A stretch of 64,000 nucleotides of DNA from Channa striata (taxonomy: Eukaryota; Chordata; Actinopteri; Anabantiformes; Channidae). Shown piece after piece: positions 19,486 through 32,443 of this stretch (position 1 is its first letter; each line of letters begins with the position of its first letter). The stretch is taken from positions 24,133,781-24,197,780 of the forward strand of contig CM065178.1 of the NCBI GenBank assembly GCA_033026295.1. Direction: 5' to 3'. The notes beneath the pieces were generated by a model. The model worked only from the letters and a program-made list of their open reading frames with translations, ran no database searches and had not been told where the DNA came from. Position numbers and translations under genes: made by a program.

Positions 19486-22389
19486 TGGCTTTATCCTCTG
19501 TCTTTCCAAACAGTGTTAGTGTTATTTCTCTCTTCAAGTGCTTCTCATGAGAAGAAAACTTAATCTAGATTTACGGGCAGGTGCACCGTGCCCTCCGCCA
19601 TGTCTCCACCCTCACTTTCTGCTGGCTGGTGCTCCATTTGCGAGAGCTGCGTTTGAGCACTCTCCAGGGACCGACGTCTGGTCCACGGCAATTTCGCTGA
19701 GATCTTTTTCCAAGATGGTGCCGGGGTCATGTAGGAGGCTGAGAAGAGAGGAAATGCTGTCAGAGGGATCCTCTTTGTAGTTGCCTTTGTTGCAGGTGTT
19801 CTGCCATTCACTGTTAACGCACGCTGTTTAATATTACAACCTGCCTGACATCTGGTGGCATGATGATCATTGGAGATAACTCTGCCTGGTAATATCTCCT
19901 GACAGATTACAGATAAGCACAGATGTTGATTATTAGTAGATGATGTCTAAGCATTCTGCACACACTGTTCAGTTTTTCTGACGGATGTGTCTTAAAGAAG
20001 CAGCAGTAGTTGCCTCTGTTTTAAATTAACAGACGTCTTGCAGAAACAGCATCTATTCAAAAGATATGATGTCATAAGACTGTTCAAATAAGCTCAGTGT
20101 GAATGTGCAAATGTAGCAGCTCCAAAGATTATTTCACTTAATACATACAGTCAGTGACAAATACCATGTGAGTGATGATGTCTAAACTACGTTGGGTGAC
20201 AGATGCAAATTAGCCGGATAAGAAGACAGACAGATAAGAACAACAATTTTTCTTTACAGTAACATGATTAATGAATCTATGTGTAATGCAGCTTTTGAAG
20301 CATGCAGAAAGCATTTACTTTTGCAGTATTTACTGCTCTGACCCCAAGCGCTGCACCGAGTTTTGGAGGCCAACAGATGTCTGTGCTTTTTAGTCTGCAT
20401 CGCTCATATTTTGAGGTCTATTTCTCACACAAACAGAAAGAAATTTTGAAGCTACTGGAAGCTCTTCATATTCTTCCAGACTAAAAGCACTAAAACCTAG
20501 TCTTAAAGTTAAATTACTAAATAAATGCTCCGTTCAGGACCCGGGTCGTGCACAAGTTCTCTATCGGATGCGTGATCACCATGCTCGTCATGCAGGTGTA
20601 CAGTGCAGCCACTAAACCCGAACACTGTTTCCCTCATTTGTTGAAGTCATTGTTGTTAATGCTGCTCCACTATTTACTGTATGTGGATGCAAACACCTAC
20701 AAACTCGAAAAAAGGCCTTTGCCGAAGTGATTTGGAAAAGATCTGAAAGACATTTCAAAGTCAGGAGCAGCAAAATGCCATTAAACATTTTACTACAACT
20801 CGTTGAACTATTTAAAAAAAAACCTGCTTGTGATACGTGTGTTAATGGCATCTGCAATTGAGTTGTGTCCTCTTATTTCACCACAGGCTGAAATTGGATG
20901 AAGCCGATGAAACAGGGCAGAATGGTTAGTTTGGCTCCTTCTGCCCAAATGTGTTTCCAGCTCTTTCAACTTGTAGCAGATGTGAAGCCCAAAGTGCAAA
21001 GCCAGCATGTGTTTTGAACTTGTCACAGTGAATCGCTGCAGCTCGGTGGGGGATGAAGTCAGCCCTGAATACCTGCCCACCATCGGCGCTCGGAGAGCAT
21101 CTGCGAGCTGTTAGGAGCACTTCATCCTAAGCACTTCAGCAGGAGTGGGGTTAGTGGTGTTAAGGTGTAAAGAAAGGTACGACACGTCTGTCTGTATTTG
21201 TAAAGGAATGTGTCCGCGGATATACGACTAAATCGTCGAAGGAGAAAGTGGAGAATGTGCTTTTTGTTTGAGAGTTGCTCTCTGAGCTGCGGCAGTGATA
21301 CAGCGTCGAGAATGGTATGTGTGGCATGCCAACGCTAATTGCTTGTTTCCACTCACAAAATTTAGTGCGGTGCCCTGACTGCTGGACGGTAGGGGCTCCG
21401 TAGTCCACGGAACAATTCCACCAATAAATCAGCCATACGCTGAGGAATTCAAAATTAAAATAAGATGTGTTTACAAGGGTTCCTGGATGTAATGTAATGT
21501 AGCCTTTACGAACATCTGCTTCAGAACAATCAGGGATCGACCTGAGCAATTCAAATATTAAAATACAACAATGAAAACAACAACATTCTGAGATCATTTA
21601 GTAAGTATCAAACACCTGCTTGAACACGTGAATCCCAAGTTTGGAGCTCAGATAAAAGCGTTCCACTTTGAGAAATCGCTAGCCACAGTGGCCAGTGAGC
21701 CAAAACGACATCAAGCCCTGAGGAGGAAGCCCTACAACAGATGTATGTGAACGGCGTTCGTAGAACAACCCTCGTGTTTGGTGTGATGATGGACAAAAGA
21801 AGACAGAGAGGTCGTGTGGACAGTGTGTAGAACTTTGTGGAACGGCCGCTGTGATGCAGACAGAGGAGATGAACTCTGAGTTCCTCCGTCCGGCACCTGA
21901 TTCGGTAAAGATTTGGCGTCCTCTGACTGACCACTGTGACAGAGAGGATAGACGGGCATTATGGGGTGTATCTTCACATGGATTTTAGCTTCTCCGTAAA
22001 CTCGGTTTGTGTGTGTGCTGAGCCGTCCATCACGCTTCTGTTGTCTGTCTGTGTGACTCGTGGTTTGTTTGTTTCGGCTTGTAGTGTTCGTCGTTTTCCC
22101 TCCTTCGCCTGTTTCTACTTTTGACCCTTTACATTTGGTGTGTTTCTATGTCGTTGTTTGTCGCTGCTGGAATTGTGTTCATTGCTTTTTTGCTGCAAAC
22201 TGCATTTTCTTTGTGAACTAAACAGAACAAAAACTATCGGTCTTATTCCTGCAGGTTATCACTTGCTGTAACGCACACCGTTCTTATCGGCAGCCCTGCA
22301 CCATGTGACAGCGCTCTGTGCTTAAGTCATTACTGAGGTAACGACAGACGTGTTTTTGACAAACAGGATCAGGCGCTGCATTCAGGTAC

Positions 22390-22830
22390 ATCAGCCGTCG
22401 TGTTTTCACTCGAGACTCAGGGAGACACAAGAGTTTGGCAGCTGATCTCAGACCTGTGGTATTTCACCTGGCACTGCAGCCCCTTTGACATTGACAGTGA
22501 TGGCAGCCGCCCGGCGCTGCGATTAATACGCGATTCGCCTGCTCACAAAGGGCTTGTCAACGTGCCCCACCTCTCTCCTCTCAGGCCTTTCATGAAACAA
22601 ATCCCCTCTCCGTCTCCGTTCTCAGGTCTGCAGTTAAAGGCCTTCATTTCCCCCCTTTGCTTCTCTCGCGGCAGATGTGTGTGTAACTTTTTCACCCGGG
22701 ATGAGAATCTTGTGATGACTTGTTGTCGCTCACAAACAGACGGGGTTGTCATATTAATCAGCCTCATGTTTTGTTACGGTGTTGAGCAGGGAGACGATTC
22801 GCAGGGTGATCTGAGGGGAGTCGGTGATGT
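22390..22830. promoter_or_regulatory. candidate conserved non-coding element with long open frame
   Basis: Complex, non-repetitive block with a 145-codon open frame on the plus strand (22,400-22,837). The frame shows no recognised domain, no plausible splice context and an unremarkable start. I read it as open by chance, perhaps because the DNA is constrained for another reason. Includes CCCCTTTGACATTGACAG. Confidence 0.25.
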
Positions 22831-23414
22831 TTATTAATGGGATCTATTAGCAACTGTACCATATTATTCATTTGAGACAACGTCTGCAGGCTGCAAATAA
22901 TCAGTGAAGACAATATTTTTCTGTAATAGACTGATGAAAGCTGTCAAGCTGCGAGCTAAGCTAAAGTTATGAATGCTACATTATGAAATTTAGATGCACA
23001 GAATATACACAAATACATTTTTGCCTGCGGCCCCAACAGACTCAGTAGGTAGTAATAAGTCTTTGAGCTACCAAGCAACACAATGAGCAATTAGCCATAT
23101 GTCGATTTCAACCGGCTACAGTTGAGATGGTGCTTTTATATCAGTAGGAAGAATTTTATGATAGATAAGATAATACAAAAATGTTGGATTGGCTGTGTAA
23201 ATTTTCTCTCTCCACTTTCCACAAAGCTTCATTCAACCGACAAAACAAAACAACACAGTGTCACTTTCATTCTGAATTGACTAGTTAAGTTCACTTTAGT
23301 TCAGTCGTTCCACAAAATTCAACACAAACATGTGAAACAATAAAAACAAATCAAGTCGACCACCAGAGTCTCAACAAGCAGAAGCAGTGAGCCTTCGTTC
23401 TTTTCTTTCTATTT

Positions 23415-23720
23415 TAGCCGCCATCGATCAGACACAAAAAGTAAAATATTGCCTTGAGCTCACCATAGGGTGAACTACGTAACGCACATTATATAGGGAG
23501 GAGGGAATGAGCCAGTATTCAGTCAGACCATGTTCATTTATTATTAATGTCTTTGTGTGTTTTTTGACCAGTAAGTGTGAAACATTTAGTATAAGAGCCG
23601 CAGACGCTGTTTTCGCGTCCGGTGCCAAGCGAGCGTACGTGGCGGCGCCATTTCCATGAACGGTTTTGTCGGCCTCCTGTGAGGGAAGGGGTGAGTGACC
23701 TGTGGAGGACTTGTTGTATT
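23415..23720. promoter_or_regulatory. possible promoter-like patch
   Basis: GCCGCCATCG (about 23,418) and GGCGGCGCCATTTCC (about 23,641) both resemble YY1-type promoter motifs, in a locally CpG-containing patch of otherwise CpG-poor DNA. It could mark a non-coding transcript. No coding exon follows on either strand. Confidence 0.2.
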
Positions 23721-24825
23721 TCCTGTCGGCTTGCAGCTGTACGTGATCCCAAAAAGTGACAAAAAAGGCTCCGAATCCAACAAGCCCTCAGCCAAGTTTG
23801 CATCCCCAAGGCCCGTAGCAAAACCTGGCAGCTACAAAGAACCAGCTACGTTTGGCGCGTACATTCCAGAAAACGACGGAGCTTGAGAACAATCACCTGC
23901 AAAACGCCACTTGTCAATGAAAAACATCTTGTGATCCAACCGTGCTCCATTTGGCTTCGACTGCTTCCTTTCCCAGTCCACCCGTCGTCCCGGGCTGCAG
24001 TAATTAAGCTCACAGTAAATCAGAACAGACATGAGCAGGTCGGGACATTTCCACACTCCTGTTTTTAACAGAGCTCTTTTCAAGGTGCACAAAGCAGATT
24101 AAATGATCGACATTTCAATGGTTTGTGATTCAAGCCTCCTTTTCCAGATTGTTGAGTGGTTTCCTTCAGACATTGTTTTCTTTAAACTAATTTTTAACTT
24201 CATATCCAGAGGAAAAAAAACTTCAAAGGCAGAACCCTCTATTCCCTTTTATTTATGACGGTGTCATTTGTAATACTTTCAAGGCCTGTATCACCGCTGC
24301 TATTCACTTCCTGGCAGGTTCTTGCTCTATTCAGGAAAGAAAAACCGAATGCCACCTTTAAGAGGTGTGTGACATAAGTCAGTGTGATTCTATTTTTATT
24401 GGGCCTCAAATAACTCAGGCTGCAGGAAGAAACACGGCTGAAAGTCCGTTTGAAATGTCCAACATGCCTGAAATTGTCACAGTGATGCGTTTTCCAGAGG
24501 TTGCAGTCGTGCAGCTGGGATAAGTTTGTTCAGGCAAATTGCTGTGAGAGTCCATCAGTGAAATGTAGACAGGACTGGCTCAGAGCCAGAGCATAGCAGG
24601 CCCACTGCAGTCATCAAGAGGAATTCAGTCTGCCGTCGAAGCAGCGAGGAGGGAATAATGATGTGGCCAGTAGGAACCTGTTGGTGAAGGAAGGTGGGAA
24701 CGGTGCGAAGACTGTTAGTGAAACCCAGCAGCCTCCTGCAGAGAATCATTTGAAATTCGCTTTTACTGGCTAATGTCTGTGTTTTTGGAGAGTTTGTCCT
24801 TATTCTTATTATGATTATATAATAA

Positions 24826-25105
24826 TGCACGTGCTGCACGGACGCATGAAGTGTTTCAGGACTGATGGTGCCGTGAGTGGTCAGCGCTCCCGCCTCACAG
24901 CCGTGGCCTTTCTGTCTGGACATTGCATGTTTGCATCTTGTGTGGGTTTCCTCCCACAGTCCACACACACGCACGTTAGGTTAATTGGTTGATTGTTTGT
25001 CTGTCTGTGTCGGCCCTGAGACGGACTGGAGACCTGTCCAGGGTGGACCGCACCTCTCCCCATATGACAGCTGGGATAGGCTCCATCCGTAGATGGAAGG
25101 ATGGA
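24826..25105 (+). repeat. dispersed teleost repeat (CCTGTCCAGGGTG type)
   Basis: Contains, in order, GCCTCACAGC, TTTGCATCTTGTGTGGGTTT, CCTCCCACAGTCCACACACA, TTAGGTTAATTGGTTGATTG, GACCTGTCCAGGGTGGACCG, ATGACAGCTGGGATAGGCTC and ends in GGAAGGATGGATAAA. This order of blocks is well known from a very common interspersed repeat of ray-finned fish. The copy is slightly shortened at its left end. Confidence 0.75.
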
Positions 25106-25290
25106 TAAAGTTAAATGTGATTTCTTTAGCCTCTTGGTGAGATCAGCGTAAATACTAGCACCAGAGCTGATGTTCTAGCTTAAATTGGCAGTTTTTTAGG
25201 TGTCATTATTAAATTCATCGGTTTTATGAACAGATGTCTTACTTTACAGATCTGTTCATGTATGGACGCCTTCGCAGATTCTGAAATGGC

Positions 25291-25560
25291 TTCCCTTGTA
25301 ATTCCCTATAATAAAATATCTCCATACTTCTATCTGAAAAACACCTCCGGCTGACATCACTTGGAGGAACCTTCAGGTCACATTATGTTTTCTTGTTGCA
25401 CTTAATATGAAGTTTGTGATTATCCTCAATTTGGAGGAGTTTCTCAGCTAGAAGCAGAGAAATATTTGAATACAGTAAAGTCAGAGGGAAGTTTAAAAGC
25501 ACGAATGAACGTTTATACGCTAAACTAAAGCCAAAGACGTCGCCGTTTAATGTGACCATC
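25291..25560 (+). repeat. hairpin repeat family, copy 1
   Basis: Shares two ordered blocks with the copy at 45.5 kb. Block I is ACACCTCCGGCTGACATCAC followed by TTGGAGGAACCTTCAG (25,341-25,376). Block II is GAAGTTTAAAAGCA (about 25,490) followed by TAAACTAAAGCCAAAGACG (about 25,522-25,540). It also matches the 44.2-kb copy around TTCCCTA-TATAAT-ATATCTC. It encodes no recognised protein and belongs to no family I can name. Confidence 0.7.
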
Positions 25561-26719
25561 ACAGACTTTGTCCGGTAGTTTTCCATGTACGCTGATCATA
25601 CCTGCGAGAAACAGGAAAAAAAAACTGAATATGAGCATCATTCAATTTCAAGTCACCATCTGTGTATTTATAGACGCAGCTTTCCTCTTGCTTTGAGTCC
25701 ATCTGCTACATGTGTTGTTATGATAAGGATTAAATGAATAAATAGTTTAAATGTGAATATGCACAAACGAGCTAATGCAGCATGTAGAGCACCAGGTGCA
25801 TTTGGAGTGTGAATACTGTGTGTTTGGTTTTCATATTTTCTCCTTCCACCTGCGTTGAAAGGTTTTCAGTTACCCCCCACTGTTTCCGTGTTCAATCTCC
25901 TCATTGACTTTCTGTGGAGGTTCATCGCCACATCTTCACACGAATCCATCCAAAGGCTCAAAGCCTCTCAGTCCGTCCGGTGTCCGTGTTGGACGTTGTC
26001 TTCAGCGGTGCTCGTGACGACTACAAGAGGAGAAGCTTGATGTTTCCGTCTCATTTTAATGAAAGCGACCAAAGCCGACTTGAGCCGCCTCGCTGACAGG
26101 ACAGATTTTTGCACGTCTTTTTGTTACTCCAAAAATACTGGGAGTTAACAGTAACACGGCGCGACTTAACGGGGAACAGGTGGACCTCCTTAAGCCTCAA
26201 GAAAACAGCAAAAGCATAACAAGGCCCCTGTGGTTTCCTAAGTGTGCCCTCATTTACCACATATACCCGCATATATCAGGGTTATAATCATTAACAAGCG
26301 GTTCAGCGGGAGTTCAGCGTGCACGGCGAGCCTGTGGAAGCCTGCTCTCAACGGGATATTTTGGTTTTCCTGAAACCGCACCAGAGCGACTGACCAAATG
26401 TTATGGTTTACTTGTTTCACAGAGCTCAGTGGGAACTATTTCCTTTCACTGCGCAGAGAAATCAAACGAGATAGAGTTGCGAATAATGGCTCATTGCTCA
26501 GCGGCTAAAGCTCGGCGCTGAAAATGTCCCTCAGTCGCAAACGATTTAACACGCGTGACACATATTTGAGTTTTAAGGCAAAAAGAAAAAAGAAAAAAAG
26601 GGGGGAACTCAATCTGACGCCGTTGTCCCACTCTGCCCCCAAAATAACGATTAAGACTTCTATCAAATATCAGCGGGGATTTTTAGTGGCTCTGTGGCGT
26701 CACGTTGTCCTCTGCACGC

Positions 26720-27330
26720 CTCACCTCGGCGAAGAAACGTGATCACGCCAGGCTGAGCACTGCTGGGAAAAAGCGTACGTGCGACAGTTGAACACTTTTA
26801 GAGGGTAACCATTAGACTTTCGAAAACACACGGTTACCTTTCCGGAGGTGATTCCCTGGCGTATCTCTGAGATCACTTCAAACCTCGGAGGCCTCGAGAC
26901 TTTTACTGGCAGCCAATCCCAACGCGCGACACCACTTTTTAAAAAATTGTCCCTGAACAAACACTCTTAAAATGTCGAGGGCCCGGCGCTTCAGGCGGCT
27001 TTAAGAGTCCCCCCCTTGTGCAACAATTACCTCTTTTAGGATTGGCTAATCCTGAAATATGGGCCTGTGACTAATGGCGGAATTTAGCAAGAAATCAGCT
27101 CCAGTTTCACCCGGCTTTATTGACTCTAATGCACGACGCAGATACCTTTGGCTATGATGAATGAGCGTGGGGATCCTGTCAGGTTCCCCCCTCCTCTGCC
27201 GCCTCACCTCCTCCTCCTCCTCGTCTTTCACTGTTGCTTTTGTGCAGGTGATAATGAAAAGTGTCACACAAGCATGTAACAGGCCCGTTTCACTTGCTTG
27301 CCAAAAGAATAAGCTGTCGTGTCAACAGTG
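26720..27330. promoter_or_regulatory. candidate conserved non-coding element
   Basis: Repeat-free, balanced composition. Contains AGGATTGGCTAATCCTG (about 27,038-27,054), which includes a CCAAT-type core and a TAATCC homeodomain core with partial dyad symmetry, and a TTTATTGACTC segment. It has no coding signature. Regulatory function is inferred. Confidence 0.3.
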
Positions 27331-27379
27331 ATGTTGAATGGGAACACTCAAGCTGTTTCATTTCGTGTTGTTTAATAGG

Positions 27380-27670
27380 GCGAGGTGCCTCAGAAAAGTC
27401 TTTTTTTTGCTGCGTTAAATATCCCCACCTTTAATAAACTGCTGTATTGTATCTTATTTTTGAGCGAGCGCCAGCCTGCTCTGACATTTTGCTACAGGGG
27501 GATTGAGCACAAAGCCGCAGGAGCAGGGTTTAGTGTACTCTGCTGCACAAACAATGGATCAATCATGCTCCGAATGTGGGCTTGTGCAGCATCAACCACT
27601 TTATGGATACGTGAGGCGCTTTCATTTGACAGTGACAGATACTGCGCTGATGAATTGGTGCGCATAACTT
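27380..27670. promoter_or_regulatory. candidate conserved non-coding element
   Basis: Repeat-free block with ACAAACAATGG (SOX-like ACAAT core, about 27,547-27,557), GATCAATCATG and CTTTATGG. It follows directly on the preceding candidate. Inference only. Confidence 0.28.
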
Positions 27671-28714
27671 AATAAGGTGACCTCAGACTTTCCATACTTG
27701 CAGCATACTTTGAAGTCAATATTTGCCCGGTTGCACCTGTGGAGTGAAAAAACCTGGATAATTACGTCGCGTAACACGGCATCTAGTGTAAACACGGCAG
27801 AGCCTGAAATGACATGAGTTATTTTACTGAAAATGTACTGCAAGCATAAAGTATTCGGCACATGCCGTAAGTTAAAACATATACTGAGGTATTGGCCAGG
27901 TGTCAATTACCTGCTGCTTCTTACGCTTTATTTTGTCCGAGTTTTCTCTTTTCTCTGCCATATCATACAGTTGTGCACTCAACTCAACTCAACATTACAA
28001 CACAAAAATAAAGAGAAGTACATCAAGGTTAAGACGAGGCTAAGATGTGCAGCCAGTAGAAAAATTAATAAAAATGACAAAAGCTGTGCAACGCAACGAC
28101 CAAATGCTGCTGGATTTCCCTTTTGAAGATAATGTTTGTGTCAGACTCAAAGGAGAGTGTCCCTAAACATTCAGTGTGTTGTGGATGTTGCTGTAAGTAC
28201 ACCAAGCCCAGCACTTAAAATATCACAAAAAACTAGATCACTAAAAACATGTTCCAACTTATTTTTACATCAGCATCTGATTCATGTTCGCTTTGCATTG
28301 AACAGTAAAATAGCTAATATAGAGTAATATGAAAAAGCACTAAAGTGATTATGAAGATACACGCAGAGAATTTTTGAAAAAAAACACGTTTAGCAAACGC
28401 TTATACTGTATTGTATGTTTCACAGAAAGTATTTTTCACATTTCTGGACAGGTAAGTATATCACACAGCTGTGGTTACCATTCTTCTAAACATTTCAGTG
28501 ATTGTACAGAATCATATAAAAAGGTTTGTTTGTTGACACAAACACACAAAACACACTGTCCATTGTCTGGTTTCTTCTCGGGAACAAAAGTTGTTTTCTG
28601 TGTCAAAGTGGGCTGCGGTACTTAGTTAAATACAGACAATAAACTTTCTGAGCACATTGTTTGTCTGTTTGTAGTTTTGTGTGGTTTTGTTTGTTTGTAG
28701 TGTCAGATTTGTTT

Positions 28715-28800
28715 TGATTTGTGTACATTCATTTTGGTGATGGTCCTTGGACGAAACACTGAACCCCAAGTTGCTCCCACTGCAGCACTTGCTGTAAAGG
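28715..28800 (+). repeat. truncated dispersed teleost repeat (CACTGAACCCCAAGTTGCTC type)
   Basis: CACTGAACCCCAAGTTGCTC, then GCTGTAAAGGACTTTAAG. These correspond to the CACTGAACCC-GTTGCTCC and GCTGTAAAGCACTTTGAG blocks of a common fish interspersed repeat. The middle is deleted. Confidence 0.6.
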
Positions 28801-31800
28801 ACTTTAAGCCATTCACCAAATATAAAAACTATTTTAGCCGGCTTTTGTAATTAAAATAAAGACAGATATTTACTGTGGTATTAGCACTTTTGTGTTAATA
28901 AAATACTATATATAAGCTTTTTTCCAGTAATAATTAATTTTTTTAAAAATGAGTGATTCTTCAAACGACCTGACTAACAAATTAAGCTCTTGTATATTTG
29001 GAGTGAAAAACAATGAAATATATACATTTGTACATTAAAATTGATTATTCAAAGTTACTTCCCCGTGAGCAGGAACAGGCGACACCCTTCTGTTTTGCTT
29101 GTAAGATGCAAATTTTAGTTATTTTAAAAGGATGTATTTATTGTCATGTTGTTTTTGATGTTTTTGTTCTGTTCTACACATTTTAGATGGATTTTTGTTC
29201 TTGTCTGGTGTAAAAGCTCCAACCTTCTTGATGTCCACTCTTTAAGTTGTGTTTGTGTGTGTTTCACGTGTTGTTACTTCCATGTTTGCGTGCTGTGATC
29301 ACTCGGCTCACAACACGCTGTGCGTGTAACTCAGTGGGCAGCGGCGGAGTCCATCACACACACACACACACATCCACGAAAAGCTTGAACATATATTGAC
29401 ATAACAACCAGACGGCGTTTGACCACAACAGCCGCCGCTGTCCCTTGTTTGATGTCAAATAGGAATTTCTGATGAAAGAAACGGTTCCTCGTTATAAAAA
29501 AGCTGTTTTATAAATAAAGCGGAACCTGTGCTCTGTGGATTTTATTTTGTGAATCAACAAAAAATAAGAATAAAAACCGCAGAAACCGCCAAGACAAAAA
29601 AAAAAAATAATAATTTGAAATAGTGGACCGCCAACAGATTATATGTAGTGTATTCATACTATATGCTGGGGCTCTAATGATTAAGGAGTTAAAGAGTAAC
29701 ACGATACCGAGTTTATTTAGCTCGACCAAACTTTGAGTTCGCTCCTGAACACTTGTGTTGCACATTCTCCATACCGTGAGGGAAAGAGAGAGATTACATC
29801 TTGGCAGTTGCAAAACCCAACTGACTGCCTGACATGACATAAAACAACAGCCCGAGACAGCAGCAATAAGTCACGCTCATGAACCCAGAAGGCAAATATG
29901 ATCAGGTGTTATTTTAAAGGCAATGCAAATCGAGACAAAGTGATACAAGAAGCTTTTAATCGTCAGGAAGCAGGAGGGACGCTAACAGAAAATATCCACC
30001 TCCTCCTCCACGTTCCGGCGTTAATCTCCCGTAAGCTGCAAAGCAAACTGCTTTCTAAACATCTGATTACGGCCTTCACACGTTAACAGTGTGTGTCTGC
30101 CTGAATGTGCGTCGCGTACACTGGATTAACCCCCTCGTCTGCTCAGAAACAGAGAAGAGTCAGCGGTGCTGTTTAATGACACGGGATCCCCCCTTTATTG
30201 GTCACGTTAAGCACTGATATGAAGTCAGGAGCCCGGTAATGACGCCCCGGGGAAAGAAACACTTTGGTGAATGCTGGAGATCATAAAGTTCAGTTTTAAA
30301 GTGCTCCAGCAGCTGCAGAGCGCTGCTGACAAATGCTCCTCTGACTTTCCCCTGTGCTGGACTTTTGTGTTTTCAAGGAACAAATACAGCGTAACTCTTG
30401 TCACGTTTCTCAGCATTTACAACGGACAACAGAACCAAGAAAATGCACTTTTTGCATCACACGTACAATATACAACAAATTGAAAAATTAAAGTCTATTC
30501 AACAAGAAAATCACTAACTGCAGACACAGATCCGACACAATTTTAAAAAGGCCGTCGATTTGATTGGTCGGCCCGTAGTTATGGTGCAGTCGGGACCTTC
30601 TACCTAGACATCTAGCAGCTGTAGTAAATATAGCAGAAGTGACAGATCAGGATCTTTTTATTAAATGTTAATAAAAGTACAAACTGATGTAGATATGCAG
30701 CTACTTAAAGAACAGAACCCAGTTTAGTCAGTAATATTTTTAAAAAGTATATAAATATATATATAAAAAGTGACATCTGCACATTTTTTAAAGGTAAAAA
30801 AACATTTAGGAGGTGCTGCTCAGTTTCTATGCCTCTCCCTTTAACATGCGTTTGCAGTTCTGCGCATGAAACTAGAAAATGTCCAACTCTGTCTCCTATA
30901 AACTAATTAAATTAGTTACTGAAATTACATGAAAATTACTGCAAGCGTGATTATGTTGTTATGGTTGCTGATTTACTTAATCCTTAACTAAGTTCCAATG
31001 CTTGGTAAAATTTCACTGATGTGCTTATTATGATATATTTGCATGAGTTTGTATTAACATTACATGTCAACATCTTCTCAGTTTGTTCCCAGGAAATGTA
31101 GTGACAATGAAATGACGTTTCTCGAGAAGATGTGGTTGGGTTTGCAGGTTAGTTGTGCACATACATAATTTTTGGCAGACAGATCATTGCTCTCTGCTCT
31201 GAATGCACAAATAATTGTGACCATTCCACAGAGAAATATGAGCTTTACAGCATTTGACGTCTGTCACATTTAAATGTCCGTTCAGTAGATGTTGAGAAGG
31301 AGGATAGAATTAAAAGAGATGTTGGTGATGCTTTTCATGCCTAAAATTAGTCAGCGCTTTCCAGCGTTGGAGACTCACGATAACCTTGATGGATTATCAG
31401 CTGAGCACATCTCATTCACAGATTTTCTCAACATGGATCGTGACTCCCCTGGGCGCATTTTTCCCACAGGCTTGCTGGTCATTTATTTTGAAGGCAGACC
31501 TTGGCGGTCTATCAGCGCTCGTGTTGATGGGCAGCCAATGAAGCGCGGCCAAACAACACGGACGCAGGTGTTGGCGCTGAGCGTCTGAGATCTGAGGAGC
31601 CATCGTGCTGAGGCTGCGATCAAAGTGAAGACCCTGACTGGGGCGGGGGGAACTTTCCCATCTGCAAATCAACGATCCAGTTTATTGTGCATGCTAAAAT
31701 TGATAGGATGATGGCGTTTGGATAGTTTGTACATCAGATAAAGACTGTGGCCATCCATCAACATGTTAACACAGTTCTACCTGTGTGAGCACGTAAAATA

Positions 31801-32422
31801 AAGTATTGTATCTCCGAAAAAACGATTCTATCTGTGCTATCTCCTCTATCAAAGCCGGGGGGGGGGGTTTGTTATCAGCCTTATCAGAGTCAACCATTCT
31901 TCTTGTCACCTCAATCATACCTGCCTCGGTGGTGGTTTATGCTGATGTTTCATCAAAAAAATCTAAATACCTGCATGCCCGTAGCGGGGAGAGTTGTAGC
32001 GCAGAGAAGATTGACGTGTAGACGTCTTTAGATCAGCAGTTCAGCAGGTTCACGAGGACACGGACGCGACGTTGGAGGCAACTTTGCAAAGATGTCGACT
32101 TCACACTTGGATAAATAACAAGAGGCACATGGTCAGGAGAAAACATCTGTTGTGGTGTTAAATGTAAGTTGTTGTGCATTTGTGATCATTTTGTTGTCAG
32201 AGTGTTACATGCACAATCCATTAATAATGAGTAAGAACATATTTGGCTGTAGTTTAAAAGACGCTCTATATGTTTTGAGATCACGACCCATCGAATGACC
32301 AAAACCACCACTAACAACTGTGACCTGTGCATCCACGGCCTGACGCATATTTGGCTGAAACACTCTTTTCATTTCACATGTGGTGTTAGACCTAAGTCTG
32401 TCCAATCTCTGATAAGATGGCC

Positions 32423-32443
32423 TGTGTGTGTGTGTGTGTGTGT
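32423..32443. repeat. (TG)n microsatellite
   Basis: About ten uninterrupted TG units. Confidence 0.93.

Larger units (their letters stand above)
17640..24825. other. intergenic sequence, 17.6-24.8 kb
   Basis: No convincing exon. Contains TG and CA microsatellites (18,284-18,297 and 18,350-18,364), a CT microsatellite (19,453-19,482), candidate regulatory blocks at 18,420-18,640 and 22,390-22,830, and a CpG-containing patch at 23,400-23,900. Confidence 0.6.
25600..28700. other. intergenic sequence, 25.6-28.7 kb
   Basis: No exon supported. It holds two complex, repeat-free blocks (26,720-27,330 and 27,380-27,670) listed as candidate regulatory elements. Confidence 0.55.

Noticed and set aside
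22400..22837. 145-codon plus-strand open frame
   Set aside because: No domain, no neighbouring exon, and the codons show no coding bias I can detect. Recorded as a candidate non-coding element instead.
31470..31550. CLAALHWLPI on the minus strand, resembling the LHWLPV of LINE ORF2
   Set aside because: Similarity stops after about ten residues and the expected DFK--LLVFK stretch is not found. Too short to call.
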